NCBI GenBank assembly: GCA_023014335.1
Contig: JAECYW010000003.1
Span: 3,348,001 to 3,412,000 of the forward strand
Reading direction: 5' to 3'
From: Galerina marginata
Lineage: Eukaryota; Basidiomycota; Agaricomycetes; Agaricales; Galerinaceae
DNA length: 64,000 nt
In this document: in pieces, positions 50,441-62,733 of the stretch
How positions within the stretch are numbered: position 1 is the first letter of the stretch
Layout: each line of letters starts with the position of its first letter
The notes under the pieces: generated by a model
The model's input: the letters and a program-made list of their open reading frames with translations, nothing else
The model's database searches: none
Told to the model about the DNA's origin: nothing
Made by a program: the position numbers and the translations under genes

Positions 50441-52068
50441 CTACGACTCGTTGACATAGTAGTAGAGAGTCTCGGGATTTCCGCTTCCGCAAATATACTG
50501 ATGTACGCCATCTTCACGAGGAGGCGACCAAGTTACTTTCAAGCCGTCAAACTGTTTTAGAGGGCGAAAGTCGCCAAAGTCACCAAAATGCTTGGATACT
50601 AGCATTGGGCTGAAAGAAAAAAAGTCAAGATATCGGACTGGCAATTCTACTGCATGCCTGTGAGTGAGAAAACCAAGCAGAAACCCTGCATCACAATTCC
50701 TAACGAGTTGCAAAGTTTTGAGCAAAGGAAAGAGGATGTCCCCAAGCGCCATAGGAAAGGAGAGAAGAAGTTCCAAATTGTCAGCCGTGACCCGTAATTC
50801 TTCGATTGAAACCATTGATGATACAATACTGCAAAAGACCGTTTTGGTGAGCTCTGAAGCACCACCGTAAATGTCGAAGGAGCATTTTGTGGTGTATTCG
50901 AATGAAATCGACTTGACGGTCTCGAGGAACATGGCCATATCTTGGATTTATTCCCTGCCCACAAAAGAGAGCTGAAATTGGAACTTGTATGAGTCCCTGG
51001 ACAGAACAATGAGGATAGAATTTCTCCGCTGGGTGATCTTGAGATAGTTAGGATATTTTCCCTTGAATGAAATGTGGAGATATGAGCAGAATATCTTCTG
51101 AATGGCTATAAAATCCGCGCGAGCGAGGGGGAATGTGTCGGCATTTATGCTAAAGCAAAGTCCCGGTGCTGGTACAAGGTGTTCCAAGACTCCAAGGTAT
51201 TTCTCCAATGCCGTACCTGGTCCCACGGAAAGATGCTTAAGTCGTGGCAGCGTTATTCGCGGCAGGCTGGTCGTTCCACTCGCATGCAGGTCAATATCCT
51301 CATCCTCCTCTTCTGTGACCCGCAAAATTTCTAGCAATGGCATGTTAGCCAGTGTGCCGAGGAGCGCACGAGTCGTCCAATGACAGTTGAGTTCGAGAAC
51401 ACGGAGGTTCGAAAGCCATAGATTCTGCGGACGGGGTCGGAAGTAGTACGGACAGATAAATTCTTGCAGTCTAGGTGCCTGACCCGCAAATAGTCGAAAT
51501 GTAATTGATGAAAAGTCGTATGGATCAATGTCCAAATCCACCGCGAAGAGTTCCAAAAAAGGTGCTGGCTTTTGAAAGGCGATACTCATGGCTGGGCCCA
51601 TGATTTGGTGGCCTCGTTTCACGCCGTCTATGCGGACATACAATGTTCGTATTCTGGGCCAGTGTTCATTCAGAAGTGACGCAAAAAATCGCTCAAGTAC
51701 ATCACTATCCGCGGTGTTGATGCGGCCCTGGATGTCAAGCAAAGAATTTCCGGTCCTGCGTAACACCTCCTCCCTCCAGTGGCACGTTCTCTGCTCCAAC
51801 TGTTTTAATTCGATGGCCATCCCCCACAGCGAAGAAGCCGCAAGAAGCAACCTTCGCCAGGACGCACAAACCTGGGACGCGCGACGAAGGTCGGTGAGTT
51901 CTGAGGAATAATGACGATACAATTCTGGAATCTGAGCTACGAAATAAAAAGTGTGCCAGAGGACATCTTCGGGCAATTGAGAGATCGCTGAAGCCGTGGA
52001 TCGCTAATAGGACGTGTTAGGTGCGACATATTTTTTTGATGTTCTAGAACACTTACCGCCTCCGACAT
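50441..52068 (-). pseudogene. F-box protein, cluster copy 3 (one nonsense codon)
   Basis: Exon 52068-52057 (MSEA) and exon 52003-50441. F-box SQLPEDVLWHTFYF, then CASWRRLLLAASSLWGM, WREEVLRRTGNSLLDIQG, LWLSNLRVLELNCHWT. At 50948-50950 a TAA codon replaces a Glu codon: paralogs 4 and 6 read REEIQDMAMFLE where this copy has RE-stop-IQDMAMFLE. The rest stays open to HQYICGSGNPETL and the normal stop. It can only yield a shortened protein lacking about 165 C-terminal residues. Confidence 0.85.
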
Positions 52069-52079
52069 CTTCCTCGAAA

Positions 52080-53070
52080 GATGTGTTGCAAAGTTATGCG
52101 TACTTGGCCTTGAGGCAGGCACACCTCAGCGACACCTCTTCGAAGTCAGACCTTCAGATGTAGGAAGTATGCAGTTTCGGCGTTACGCTTAAAATTTCAG
52201 CAGCTATAAGTTTGAATAGGGGATTTGATAAGAGAGACAGCGAGAGCGTTCTGGACGTCGGACCAGTGCGAAGTTGAGATAGAGACTCCAAAGTTTGAAC
52301 GTTTGATCCACCGTGCTTGCAGGTTTTCGGAGTTTTAACCCGCACGTGATTAGGATTCTCGCGTTAATTGACGCGACTTGCAATTGGACGCGACGTGGTT
52401 CTCTTCTAATAGTTATGGTCAAATATTTTAAAGTGCCGTACGTGAAATGAGATTTGTAGACTAGTATGTTGTAGATCAGTACCAATATAAAAATAAGACT
52501 GACCAATTCTGTTAATCTGGCTGTAGGAAGTGAAATAATATTAAAAGCATTGTAATTGAGATGCCTCAGAAGTGGCCGGGGTTGAATACTAAACAGAATC
52601 GAAGCGAAGAACAAATTCATACTGTAATATGGAGTTAATGCAAATTGATGTCGAAGGTCCAGAGGACTCTGAATCATGCATGGGGAAGAAAAATGCCGCT
52701 TGCCAGATTTAATCTCCGTACATGTACCTTGATTCTCTGCAAGTCGCCCCACAGAGTTTGGCCTTGACATTCTCCCCGATCTCCTCCTTGTTGACCCTCA
52801 GTATTGAGTGGACTTGTAAAGGAAAACCGTGAGCACTTGTGAGCCTCTGTGAGACGCTCGTCCAATAAATTTCTGCAAGTTCTCATCTATCTCTCCTCCT
52901 CCACCGCGTCAATTTGGGACTAGGTGCAGCGCCTGCTTCAACATTTCCCTGCTTTCGAGGTTGTCACCAGCACCCGGCATTTCAGCAGTGTTGATAATTC
53001 TTGAAAATCTCAAAACATCTAGTAGAAAGCTAGCTGAAAGGTGGAGTGCTACAGTTCGGACTCTACTTAT
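52080..53070. repeat. Duplicated F-box spacer, unit 1
   Basis: The spacer upstream of copy 3 matches the one upstream of copy 4 (about 54680-55526). Shared landmarks: ATGTAGGAA(G/C)TATGCAG, TTTGAATAGGGGATTT, GAATACTAAACAGAATCGAAGCG, GCCAGATTTAATCTCCGTAC and CTAGCTGAAAGGTG. No gene inside. Confidence 0.8.
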
Positions 53071-54668
53071 CTACGAATCGTCGACATGAAGATTGGGATT
53101 TCCGCTACCGCAAATATACTCACCATCAGGCAACCAAGTGACTTTCATGACGACAAACTGCTCTAGAGCGTGGAGACAATCGTGGAGATTGCCAAAAGGT
53201 TCGTACAGTGGCAGTTCACCATAAAAGTCAAGAATTTGAATCGGCAGCCCTAGCGCATGCCTCGAAGCGAGAAAATTGAGCAGGAAAGGTACATTACAAC
53301 GACTGTCGATTTGCAGAGTTTTGAGCAGGGGGAAGAGAATACACCCTGTCGGCATAGGAAGGGAGAGAAAAACTCGCAAACTCAAAGGCGTGACGTATAA
53401 TTCTTCAACTGAAGCCATTGATGATAAAATGCTGCATAAGACCGTTTTGGTGAGCTCTGAAGCACCACCGTAAATGTCGAAGGAACATTTTGTGATGTAT
53501 TCGAATGAAATCGACCTGACGGTCTCGAGGAACATGGCCATATCTTGGATTTCTTCCCTGTCAACAAAAGAGAGATGGAATCGGAACATGTAGGAGTCCC
53601 TGGACAGAACAATGACGATAGAATGTCCCCCATGGATGATCTTGAGATAGTTAGGATACTTTCCCTTGAATGAAATATGGAGATATGAGCGGAATATTTG
53701 TTGAATAGCTATGAGATCCGCGCGACCGAGAGGGATGTTGGTGGATATGCCAAAGTCAAGCCCAGGTGGCGGTACGAGATGTTCCAAGACTGCGATGTAA
53801 TTCTGCAATCCCGTAACCTGGAGGAAGGAAAGATCCTTGAGTCGTGGCAGTGTTATTTGCGGGAGGTTCGTCCTTTCATTCGTATTCAGGCCAATATCTT
53901 CCCAGTCCCCGCCCTCCTTTTCTACGACCACTAAAGCCTCTAGCAATGGCATGTTAGCCAATGTCCCGAGGAGTGCACGAGCGGTCCAACGACAGGAGAA
54001 CTTGAGGACGCGGAGATTCGACAGCCATAACTGCTGCGGACGGGGTCGCAAGTGGCGCTGGCAAATAAATTCTTGCATTCTAGGCGCCTGGTCTGCAAAT
54101 AGTAGAAATGTCGGTGGTGAAAAGTCGAATGGATCAACGTCCGATTCCACCGCGAAGAATTCCAAACAAGGCGCTGGCTTTTGAAAGGCACTACTCATGA
54201 CTGGCCTCATGATTTGGTGGCCTCGATCTATGCGGAGATTTAGCGTTCGTATTCTGGGCCAGTGGTCGTTCAGGATTGAGGCCAGAAATCGTTCGAGTAC
54301 ATCCATGACCCGGGTCCTGACGAAGCCACGTACGTCAAGCAAAGAATTTCCGGACCTGCGTAACACCTCCTCCCTCCAGTGGCAGGTCCTCTGCTCCAAC
54401 TGCTCCAAGTAAATGGCCATCCCCCACAGCGAAGAGGAAGCAAGAAGAAATCTTCGCCAGGACGCACTAACCTGGGTCGCGCGGCGAAGGTCGGTGAGTT
54501 CTGAGGAACTACGACGGGACGATTGTGGAATCTGAACGATGAAATAAAATGCGTGCAAGAGGATATCTTCGGGCAGGCGAGAGATCGCTGAAACCGTCTG
54601 GCAATGGAAGGATGAGTTAGATGCAACAAAAATTGGTGATGTTCTAGAATACTTACCACCTCCGACAT
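53071..54668 (-). CDS. F-box protein, cluster copy 4
   Basis: Exon 54668-54657 (MSEV) and exon 54597-53071 give 512 residues. F-box TVSAISRLPEDILLHAFYF ... ASWRRFLLASSSLWGM; then WREEVLRRSGNSLLDVRG, leucine-rich solenoid with NLRVLKFSCRWTARALLG, LPRLKDLSFLQ, LEHLVPPPG, and the REEIQDMAMFLETVRSISFEY block. The end is GEYICGSGNPNLHVDDS. Closest to copy 3. Probable SCF substrate adaptor. Open throughout. Confidence 0.85.
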
Positions 54669-54679
54669 CTTGGTCGAAA

Positions 54680-55526
54680 AAATGTGTCGCAAAGTTAAGC
54701 TTCGTATTTTGCCTTGAGCTCTTCGAAGTCAGATCTTTAGATGTAGGAACTATGCAGCTTTAGCGTTACACCTAAAAATTTAGCACCTACAAGGTTTGAA
54801 TAGGGGATTTTAGAAGAGACACAGAGACCGTGAGTGAGGGTAAGATATGGTCGAAAGCAAGTCAGTTCGAACCTGCTGTAGGGATTTCGGAGTTTAAACC
54901 TGCCTGCCAGTGTGTTTGGGATCGTCGGGTTAATTGACACGACTTGGACGCGACTTGGACGCGACGAGGTTCTCTTCTGTTAATCTGCAGATCTGGCTGT
55001 GAGAAGTGAGATAAAAGCGTTGTAATTAGGATCTCAGAAGTGACCTGAGTTGAATACTAAACAGAATCGAAGCGAAGAACAAATGCATCATACCGTGGAG
55101 TTGATCAAGAGTTGATGTAAATCGATGTCAAAGGTCCAGAGGACTCATGCAAGAGAAGGAAAATAACGCTTGCCAGATTTAATCTCCGTACATGTACCCG
55201 ATTCACTGCAGGTCGCCCCAAAGACTTTGGCATTTGCTTTCTCCTCGTTCTCCTCCTGGTCGACCCTCAGTAGTATTGAGTGGACCGTGAGCACTGCTGA
55301 GCCTCTGTGAGACGCTCGGTCAATAGATTTCTGTCAGTTCTCATCTCTCTCTCTCCTCCTCCACCGCTAGAGCACCGTCAATTTGGAGCTAGGCGCCCGC
55401 TTCAATATTTCCCTACTCACCAGCACCTGGCATTTAAGCAACGTTAATAATTCTTGAAAATTTCAAAATCCCTACTAGTAGGGAGCTAGCTGAAAGGTGA
55501 ATTGCTACAGTTCCAACTCTACATAC
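54680..55526. repeat. Duplicated F-box spacer, unit 2
   Basis: Partner of 52080-53070, with several internal deletions. No gene inside. Confidence 0.8.
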
Positions 55527-57164
55527 CTACGAATTGTCGACACGAAGATCGGGATTTCCGCTACCGCAAATATACTCACGCATAGCGCTTTCACCAGAAG
55601 GCAACCAAGTGACTTTCATGCCGTCAAACTGCTCTAGAACGTGGAGACAATTGCGAAGCTCGCCACAATGTTCATGCAGTAGCAGGTCATGCTCATAAAA
55701 AGAAAGAAGTTGAATCGGCAATTTTAGTGCACGCCTTTGGGTAAGAAAATTGACCAGGAAAGTTACATCACAATCGCCCTCGAGTTCCAGGGATTCGAGC
55801 CGGGGAAAGAGGATATTCTCTGTAGCCGTAGGAAGGGAGAGGAGAAGTCGCAAACTGTCGGCCGTGAGGCGTAGTTCTTCGACTGAAACCATTGACGATA
55901 CAACACGGTTTAAGCTTGTGTTGGAAAGTCTCAAAGCACCTGTGTGAATATCGAGGGAGAGTTTTGTGGTATATTCGAGGGAAATTAACCTGACAGTCTC
56001 AAGGAGCACGGGTACATCTTCTTCCCAGGTGACAAAATCGAGCTTGAAGTCGAACTCGTAGAAGTCCCTAGACAGGTGAAGTCGGAAAAGATTGCTCGTC
56101 TGGATAATCCTAAGATAGTAAGGACATTTTCCACTGAATAAAATATGGAGATACGAGCAGATTATCTGTTGAATGGCTCTGAAATCGGCCAGATCGAGGG
56201 GAAATGGCTCGGTTCGCATGCTGCAAAAGGAAAATCCTGGTGCCGGTACAAGGTGTTCCAAGACTGCGAGGTATTTCTTTATTGCCGAAAGCGGATCTAC
56301 GTAAAGACTTTTGAGCCGCGGCAGTGTTATTCGTGGCAGGCTGGATCCTCCACTCGCATGCACGTCAATTTCCAATTCGTCGTCGTCCGGATCATTGACC
56401 CGCAAACTTTCTAGCAATGGCATGTTAGCCAGTGTGCTGAGGAGCGCACGAGCCGTCCATTGACAGGAGAAGTCGAGGGACACGGAGGTTCGAGAGCCAT
56501 AACTGCTGCGGACTTGGGTCGCAAGAGGTGCGGGCAAATAAATTCTTGCAAGCTAGGTGCCTGGTCTGCAAATAGTCTAAACTTCGTCGCTGAAAAGTCG
56601 GATGACTCGTAATAAACGTCGAAGTAGGCCGAAAAGCTTTCCAAATAAGGTGCTGGCTTTTGAAAGGCGCTTTTCATGGCCGGTCCCATGATTTTGTAAC
56701 CCCGTGGCTCGAGGCTTGACTCGGAGCTGAAATGCAGTCTTCGAATTCTGGGCCAGTTGTCGTTCAAGAGTGAGGCGAGAAATTCTTCGAGTATATCCAT
56801 GGCCGAGGTCGTGACGAAGCCATGGATGTCAAGCAAAGAGCTTCCGGTCCTGCGTAGCACCTCCTCCCTCCAGTGGCAGGTCCTCTGGCCCAACCGCCCT
56901 AAGTCGATTGCCATCCCCCACAGCGAAGAGGAAGCAAGAAGCAATCTTCGCCAGGACGCACAAACTTGGGACGCGTGACGAAGGTCGGTGAGTTCTGAGG
57001 AATCATGAGGGGATGATTTTGGAACCTGAGCGACGAAATAAAATGTGTCCCAGAGGACATCTTCGGGTAATTTAGAGATCGCTGAAGCCGCGGATCGCTG
57101 GAATGGACGTGTTAGGGTGCGACAAAATTTTCCGGTGTTCTAGAACACTTACCACCTCCGACAT
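55527..57164 (-). pseudogene. F-box protein, cluster copy 5 (two close frameshifts)
   Basis: Exon 57164-57153 (MSEV), exon from 57097. F-box SKLPEDVLWDTFYFVAQ ... CASWRRLLLASSSLWGMAID. The frame is open to about 56516, then one extra base before the QQLWLSNLRV block and another extra base about 25-30 bases later move the reading twice. After that, DFSCQWTARALLSTLANMPLLE stays open to REYICGSGNPDLRVDNS. As written it encodes only a truncated N-terminal half. Confidence 0.8.
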
Positions 57165-57179
57165 CTTCCTCGAAGATGT

Positions 57180-57400
57180 ACTGCACAACTGCAGCAAAAT
57201 TTATAGGTACTGTAAAAATATCAGCTCGAGTGGCCTTGAGGTTGCCACGAATGGCGAACTTTGAGCTTACCAAAGAGATGCGGGGAGTGTAAGTGAAAAA
57301 TCGAGGATAGAGCCGGCGGAATCAAACTTGAAGGCAAGACGGTGAAGGAAGGTGTCCTCGAAAATGGAAAGTAATGCCTGGACTCTTAGTCCGGGTTTAC
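57180..57400. repeat. Duplicated upstream block of copy 5
   Basis: CTGCACAACTGCAGCAAAATTTAT, CAGCTCGAGT(G/T)GCCTTGAGG and CACGAATGGCGAACTTTGAG are shared with 59345-59545 upstream of copy 6. The rest of the spacer to 57686 shares short tail motifs with other spacers but holds no gene. Confidence 0.8.
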
Positions 57401-57686
57401 GATATGTACGTTCACCAAATAGAAAGGTGTTTTCTAAACTCAGCCAATGCTGAAGCGTAAGCATCAGTCTGCACGTGATTAGGATTCTCGGGTTAATTGA
57501 CGCGACTTGGACGCGACGAGGTTCAGGTCACTGTCAATTTAGGACTAGGCGCCCGCTTCAACATCTCCCTGCTGTCGAGGTTGTCACCAGCACCTGGCAT
57601 TCAAGCAACATCGATAATTTTTGAAGATCTCAAAACATTAGGAAGTTAGCTGAAAAGGGAAGACCATGAAGTGCTCGGTTTCGACT

Positions 57687-59341
57687 CTATCTACAAGGAT
57701 AGTAAAGAATATCGGGATTTCCGCTGCCGCAGATGTACTCATGCACCCCGTCTGTACGAGGAGGCGACCAAGTGATTTTCCAGCCTTCAAACTGCTCTAG
57801 AGGGCGGAAATCGTGAAAACCCCAATCATAATCTGGCGGCCACTGGCTAGGAAGAAAATCAAGAAATTGAATATGCAGTTTCAGCGCATGCCGTGGGGTG
57901 AGAAAGCTGAGCAGCAAAGCATCGTCACAACAATACCCGACGAGTTGCAGCGTTTTGAGCAGTGGAAAGAGGATATATCCTGTCGCCATAGGAAAGGAGA
58001 GAAGAAGTTGCAAACTGTCAACCGTGACATACAATTCTTCGATTGAAGCCATTGATGACACGATACTGAAATTTAACACCGTTTTTGTGAATCCTAAAGC
58101 ACGAGCGTGAATGTTGAGAGAGAGTTTTGTGGTATATTCGAATGAAATTGAGCCGAGAGTCTCAAGGAACATCGCCACATCTTGAATTTCTTCCCTGCCA
58201 AAAAAAGATAGGCAGAAGTCGAATTCGTGTGAGTCCCTGAACAGGTTAATGCGGATAAAACCCTGCTCTTGGAAAATCCAGAGATAGTTAGGAATCTTTG
58301 GATATTTTCCCTTGAATAAGATGCGAAGATACGACGCGAGTATCTGTTGAATGGCCATAAAATGCACGTGAATGAGGGGCAACGCCGTAGTGTTTATGCT
58401 GAAGTAAAGTTCTGCTGCCGGTACAAGATGTTCCAAGACTGCGAAGTATTTCTGCAATGCCGTACCCGGGTTCACGGAAAGACGCTTGAGTCGTGGCAGT
58501 GTTACTTGCAGCAGGTTGGTTCTTTCACTTGCATGCAGGTTAATATCTTCCCATTCTTCGTCCCCCGCTTCTCTGACTTGTAAATTCTCTAGCAATGGCA
58601 TGCCAGCCAGTGTACCAAGGAGTGCACGAGCGGTCCAATGACAGGTGAATTCGAGGACACGGAGGTTTGACAGCCATAACTCCTGTGGACTGGGTCGGAA
58701 GTAGTACGGGCAAACAAATTCTTGGAGTCTAGGCGCTTGGTCTGCAAATAGTCGAAATGAAGTTGATGCAAGGTCAAATGGATCAATGTCCAAATCCACC
58801 GAGAAGGATTGCAAAAAAGGTGCTGGCTTTTGAAAGGCGCGACTCATGACTGGCCCCATGATTCGGTGTTCTTCAGCTTCGCCTCGTAGTTCGCCATCGG
58901 CAACTATGCGGATATTCAGTGTTCGTATTCTGGGCCAGTGGTCGTTCACGAGTGAGGCGAGAAATCGTTCGAATACATCCATGCACCAGGGGCTGACAGA
59001 GCCATGTATGTCAAGTAGAGAATTTCCGGTCCTACGTAACACCTCCTCCCTCCAGTGGCAGGTCCTCTGGTCCAATTGGTCCAAGTCGATGGCCATCCCC
59101 CACAGTGAAGAGGAAGCAAGAAGCAATCTTCGCCAGGACGCACAAACCTGGGACGCGCACCGAAGGTCGGTGAGTTCTGAATCCTTATACGACCATTTTG
59201 GAATCTGAGCGAAGAAATAAAATGTGTGCCAGAGGATATCTTCTGGCAGGCGAGAGATCGCTGGAACCGTCGGCCACTGGAAGGATGTGTTATATGCAAC
59301 GAAAGTAGGTGATGTTCTGGAACACTTACCGCTTCCGACAT
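57687..59341 (-). CDS. F-box protein, cluster copy 6
   Basis: Exon 59341-59330 (MSEA) and exon 59276-57687 give 533 residues. F-box WPTVPAISRLPEDILWHTFYF ... VCASWRRLLLASSSLWGMAID; WREEVLRRTGNSLLDIHG; solenoid with NLRVLEFTCHWTARALLG, LPRLKRLSVNPG, LEHLVPAAE and REEIQDVAMFLETLGSISFEY. The end is HEYICGSGNPDILYYPCR. Fully open. Probable SCF substrate adaptor; target unknown. Confidence 0.86.
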
Positions 59342-59344
59342 CTT

Positions 59345-59545
59345 CGTCATAAGATATATTGCACAACTGCAGCAAAATTTATGGGTACTGTAAAATATCA
59401 GCTCGAGTTGCCTTGAGGTCGCCACGAATGGCGAACTTTGAGCGTACCCAAGAGATGCGGGGACTGTAGGTGAAAAATCGAGGATAAAGCTGGCGGAATA
59501 AAACTTGAAGGCAAAACGGTGAAGGGAGGTGTCCTTGAAAATCTA
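59345..59545. repeat. Duplicated upstream block of copy 6
   Basis: Partner of 57180-57400, same orientation. From 59545 to 59966 the DNA is unrelated and forms the 5' region of the next gene. Confidence 0.8.
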
Positions 59546-59966
59546 ATCGAACTTAAGAATTAACAAACTTGAAACAGACAGTAATTAGACAAGAGTTGAA
59601 GAGTTGATGCTGAAGCTGCAGCTTAAGGTTTGAATATTTGAATGCCGAATTTAATCTCAGCTTATTCTGACTCTGACTCTCTGAGTCGGAACGGCGACTC
59701 AGCCAAGTGGACTCTCTCCTCCTCCCTCAACAAAAAACAAAATCCTATTCTGTCTTATTTCTTGTTGCTTCCATCCACATTTTGTATCATCTTGACATCT
59801 TGGAAGCCGCACATTGCGTGGGGAGACATATATTCACGCGGAAGCTCGAAAATCAGGTGCAACCCACTCTTGGCACACCCCACACTTCCCTTCAAAACGG
59901 CTCTCATCCTCCAGAGTGCGTCGGTTACACGTCTCTACCTTCTTCCACTAACTCCCAGCAGAGACG

Positions 59967-61688
59967 ATGGCGACCCCTTTTTCCTGGTCTGACACCATCC
60001 AAATCGCATTTGGCTCATGCCTGCCATGCATCAAACCCAGCCCGAGCGCCGGTTCAGAGGACGACGACACGCACCCCGACGAGATCCACGACCCCGCTAT
60101 CAACCGGATCCCACGGGCCCGCCCCGACGAGCTCCAAGGTCTCCTCGCGGACCCCGACACGGACGTCGACGCCGAGACGATGTCGCTGCATTCAAATCCC
60201 GGACGGAGCGCAGCGCAGCGGGGGAAGAAGAAGAGGAGACGTATGAAGAAGGGTTCCACGTCTTCTTCTGCTGCGGGGGCTCGCAGTTCCCGTCGGATTA
60301 CGCTGTTTGGGTATAACCTCTTCGGAAACCCCGCTATCCAGCTCTCGGACGACGGCGAGGACGCTCTGTACCCCGACTCCCGGCGGAATGCGCCCACCAC
60401 GATCTTCGCTGCCAATTCCACCAGCACGTTCGACTCCGACGCAGCACCGCTCGACGCAGACGCCATCAACGCACTGTCATCCCCGTCAGGTGCTGCGGCC
60501 GCGGTCGAAGCAGCCGCCCAGGCCTCCGCCGCAGCTGAGGCGCAGCGGCTCAGGGAGAAAGAAGAGCGGAGGCAGAAGAGAAGGGAGAAGAAGGAGCTGA
60601 AGAAGCTTGCTGAGGCGCTAGCCAGGCAGGCCTCGGGGGATGCAGACGGCGATGGCGAGTTCGAGGGTTTCCAGGGCAGCGGCAGCGGCGGCGGCGCCAA
60701 CGCCCCTGCCCCTGCTGCCCTTGCGAAATTAGGCTCCGGGTACCCACGTATCCCCAACACGATGTATCCCGGCCGCGCAGCGTCCGACTCTGGTTCCGGA
60801 TCAGGCTTTTCTGGGTCGACCAGAGACGAGTTCGGGCAGTTCGTGTCCACTCCCCAGCCTCCTCCTCTGGCCGCTGGGCCGTATACACCCCAACACGAAG
60901 AGGACGACGATGCAGCAGACCTGGACGGCGGGCTGTACGCGCGCAATGCCCCGAGAGATGGGAAGGGCGGCTCGGACTCGCGCAGCCGAACCTCAGCGTC
61001 AACGAGCGATCGGGCGCACCAGTTCCCTGATCCGCGGAACGTGTTCAGACATATCCGCTCACACTCGCACTCCCAATCCTCCTCCCGCGTGAACTCGCCC
61101 TCTTACGCCCAACTCCAATTCCACACCCAGCCAGACACGGGGGGCGCCACTCCCGACTCAGAAAGGAACCACCAACAACGCACGAAAAAGCCCAAACCCA
61201 AATCCAAATCCACATCCAAAACCTCCTCCTCCACCGGCAGCGGCAGCGGCACCCGCTCGTCAACCACCACCACCACGAGCACGAGCACATCCCAGTCACC
61301 CAGCCTCCCCTCACCCATCTCGCCTGCCTTCTCGGCGCTCCCGCATGCGCCCGCGGTGCGCGTGCAGGCGAACGAGATCGTGAGTCCCAGCACGGTGGAA
61401 CAAGGCCAGGGGTTCTTTGATCTGGAGGACGAGATGCCTGTAAGGCGGGCTGTCGGTGCGGGTGCGTTGGGTGCTGGTCCTGCTATGGGTCTGCATGCGA
61501 AGGCGAAGGCGACCACGGAGTTTCCCAGTTCCCGGATCGGTGGTGGTGCGGGGGCAGGCGGAGGGGGGTTCCCGATGACTGGGTTTGGAGCTGCGGGACA
61601 AGGAGGAGGGGTGAAAAGATCAAGAGACTTTGGTGCGTTCCTTGCGAGGAGGGGGGATGGGGATGATGAGGATGGCGAGGGGCTGTGA
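59967..61688 (+). CDS. Conserved disordered basidiomycete protein, single exon
   Basis: 573 residues without introns. The N-terminus MATPFSWSDTIQIAFGSCLPCIKPS has a CLPC pair that might be palmitoylated, followed by conserved-looking INRIPRARPDELQGLLAD, DAETMSLHSN and RRITLFGYNLFGNPAIQLSDD. The middle has a charged helix (EAQRLREKEERRQKRREKKELKKLAEAL), the rest is Ser/Thr/Gly-rich disorder; near the end come GQGFFDLEDEMPVRRA and KRSRDFGAFLARR. A short start, high GC and flanking long 5' leader mark a normal gene. Function unknown; membrane-linked trafficking or signalling is a guess. It interrupts the F-box cluster. Confidence 0.7.
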   Translation: MATPFSWSDTIQIAFGSCLPCIKPSPSAGSEDDDTHPDEIHDPAINRIPRARPDELQGLLADPDTDVDAETMSLHSNPGRSAAQRGKKKRRRMKKGSTSSSAAGARSSRRITLFGYNLFGNPAIQLSDDGEDALYPDSRRNAPTTIFAANSTSTFDSDAAPLDADAINALSSPSGAAAAVEAAAQASAAAEAQRLREKEERRQKRREKKELKKLAEALARQASGDADGDGEFEGFQGSGSGGGANAPAPAALAKLGSGYPRIPNTMYPGRAASDSGSGSGFSGSTRDEFGQFVSTPQPPPLAAGPYTPQHEEDDDAADLDGGLYARNAPRDGKGGSDSRSRTSASTSDRAHQFPDPRNVFRHIRSHSHSQSSSRVNSPSYAQLQFHTQPDTGGATPDSERNHQQRTKKPKPKSKSTSKTSSSTGSGSGTRSSTTTTTSTSTSQSPSLPSPISPAFSALPHAPAVRVQANEIVSPSTVEQGQGFFDLEDEMPVRRAVGAGALGAGPAMGLHAKAKATTEFPSSRIGGGAGAGGGGFPMTGFGAAGQGGGVKRSRDFGAFLARRGDGDDEDGEGL

Positions 61689-62733
61689 GTTTGAGCTCGA
61701 GGGTTGGGCTTGGTGCCTTTTCGTTCTGGATCCGTCCTGAGCTTCGTTTGCATTTTGCATTTCGGGGCTTTCGTTATTCGACCTTCGACTTCGACCTTAC
61801 CTCGACATCAGTCTTTTTCTTGGCGATACTCATTTGTTGTGCTTCTAATTTTTTTTCCTTTACCCATACTCGATACCCCGTTCAACCACTCATACACCTA
61901 CACCTACTGTACACCCACATTTTTCTTACTTCTCCGACTTCCAACTTCCGACTTCAGCGCTTAGTTCTACCTGAGCCTGAGCCCATCGAGCGACAACATT
62001 CATTTAGCATCTTTTCTTTCTCTCCCTCCTCCCTCCTTTCTCTCCCTCCTTTCTCACTTCTCGACCCTCTTTACCTCCTCACGACTTGGTTAATGATACT
62101 CTAGATAATGACCTTCAGATCCCAGACCCCAGACCAGACTAGCGGAGCGGATGTTATACAGTATGTACATACTCCACCATATGTTTTAAATTTTGTTACT
62201 GCTACATCGTTTTTTAGTTACTCATGGATTGCGGAATACTATACTAGAGCACTGGATTTTTTTTCGTGACATTGGTGTTTGTTGGGATCTTGGTGATTTA
62301 AGAATCTCATCGCGCCAGAGCCGCCAGATTTGCGCAGTCTTCCGGGTAGTGCTCTAAGCCTCTTTATCTTATTCTCAATTACCTTCTCATTGAACAAAAA
62401 AAATGGTAGATAGGATGGAGCCTGCTGCTACCTGAGGTCTGAGAATTTTCGAAATTCTGGCAAGATTCTGGGGTCGGTCGCGGTTGTCTGAAATGCGGAG
62501 GTTTTTAGCGGTGTTCATTTTTAGAGAATACGGGCGTTTATGCAGAGACTTTTAGGTTGTGAAGATACCTTTCCTCCGTTGCCTGCAGAGTTAACTGTAC
62601 ATGTGCAGTCGACGATAATTGACGGATCCGGGATTAGATATCTTTTGCTTACACGTGACTGGTTTATCTTCTTCCTGATCCAGGACCAGGAACCATCTCT
62701 GAATTTCTCCTCAACTTGGCGACGACTTTTGAG
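61689..62733. other. Intergenic region
   Basis: CT-rich stretches at 61850-62100 look like a 3' UTR or spacer; nothing else recognisable. The promoter of F-box copy 7 must lie toward the right end. Confidence 0.5.

Noticed and set aside
46239..59341. F-box cluster as a CRISPR-like or transposon array
   Set aside because: The periodicity comes from 1.6-kb paralogous genes with introns and spacers, not short repeats; no transposase present.
61103..61753. 216-codon open frame antisense to the 3' end of the 59967-61688 gene
   Set aside because: Composition-driven shadow of a Ser/Pro/Gly-rich exon with no family resemblance.
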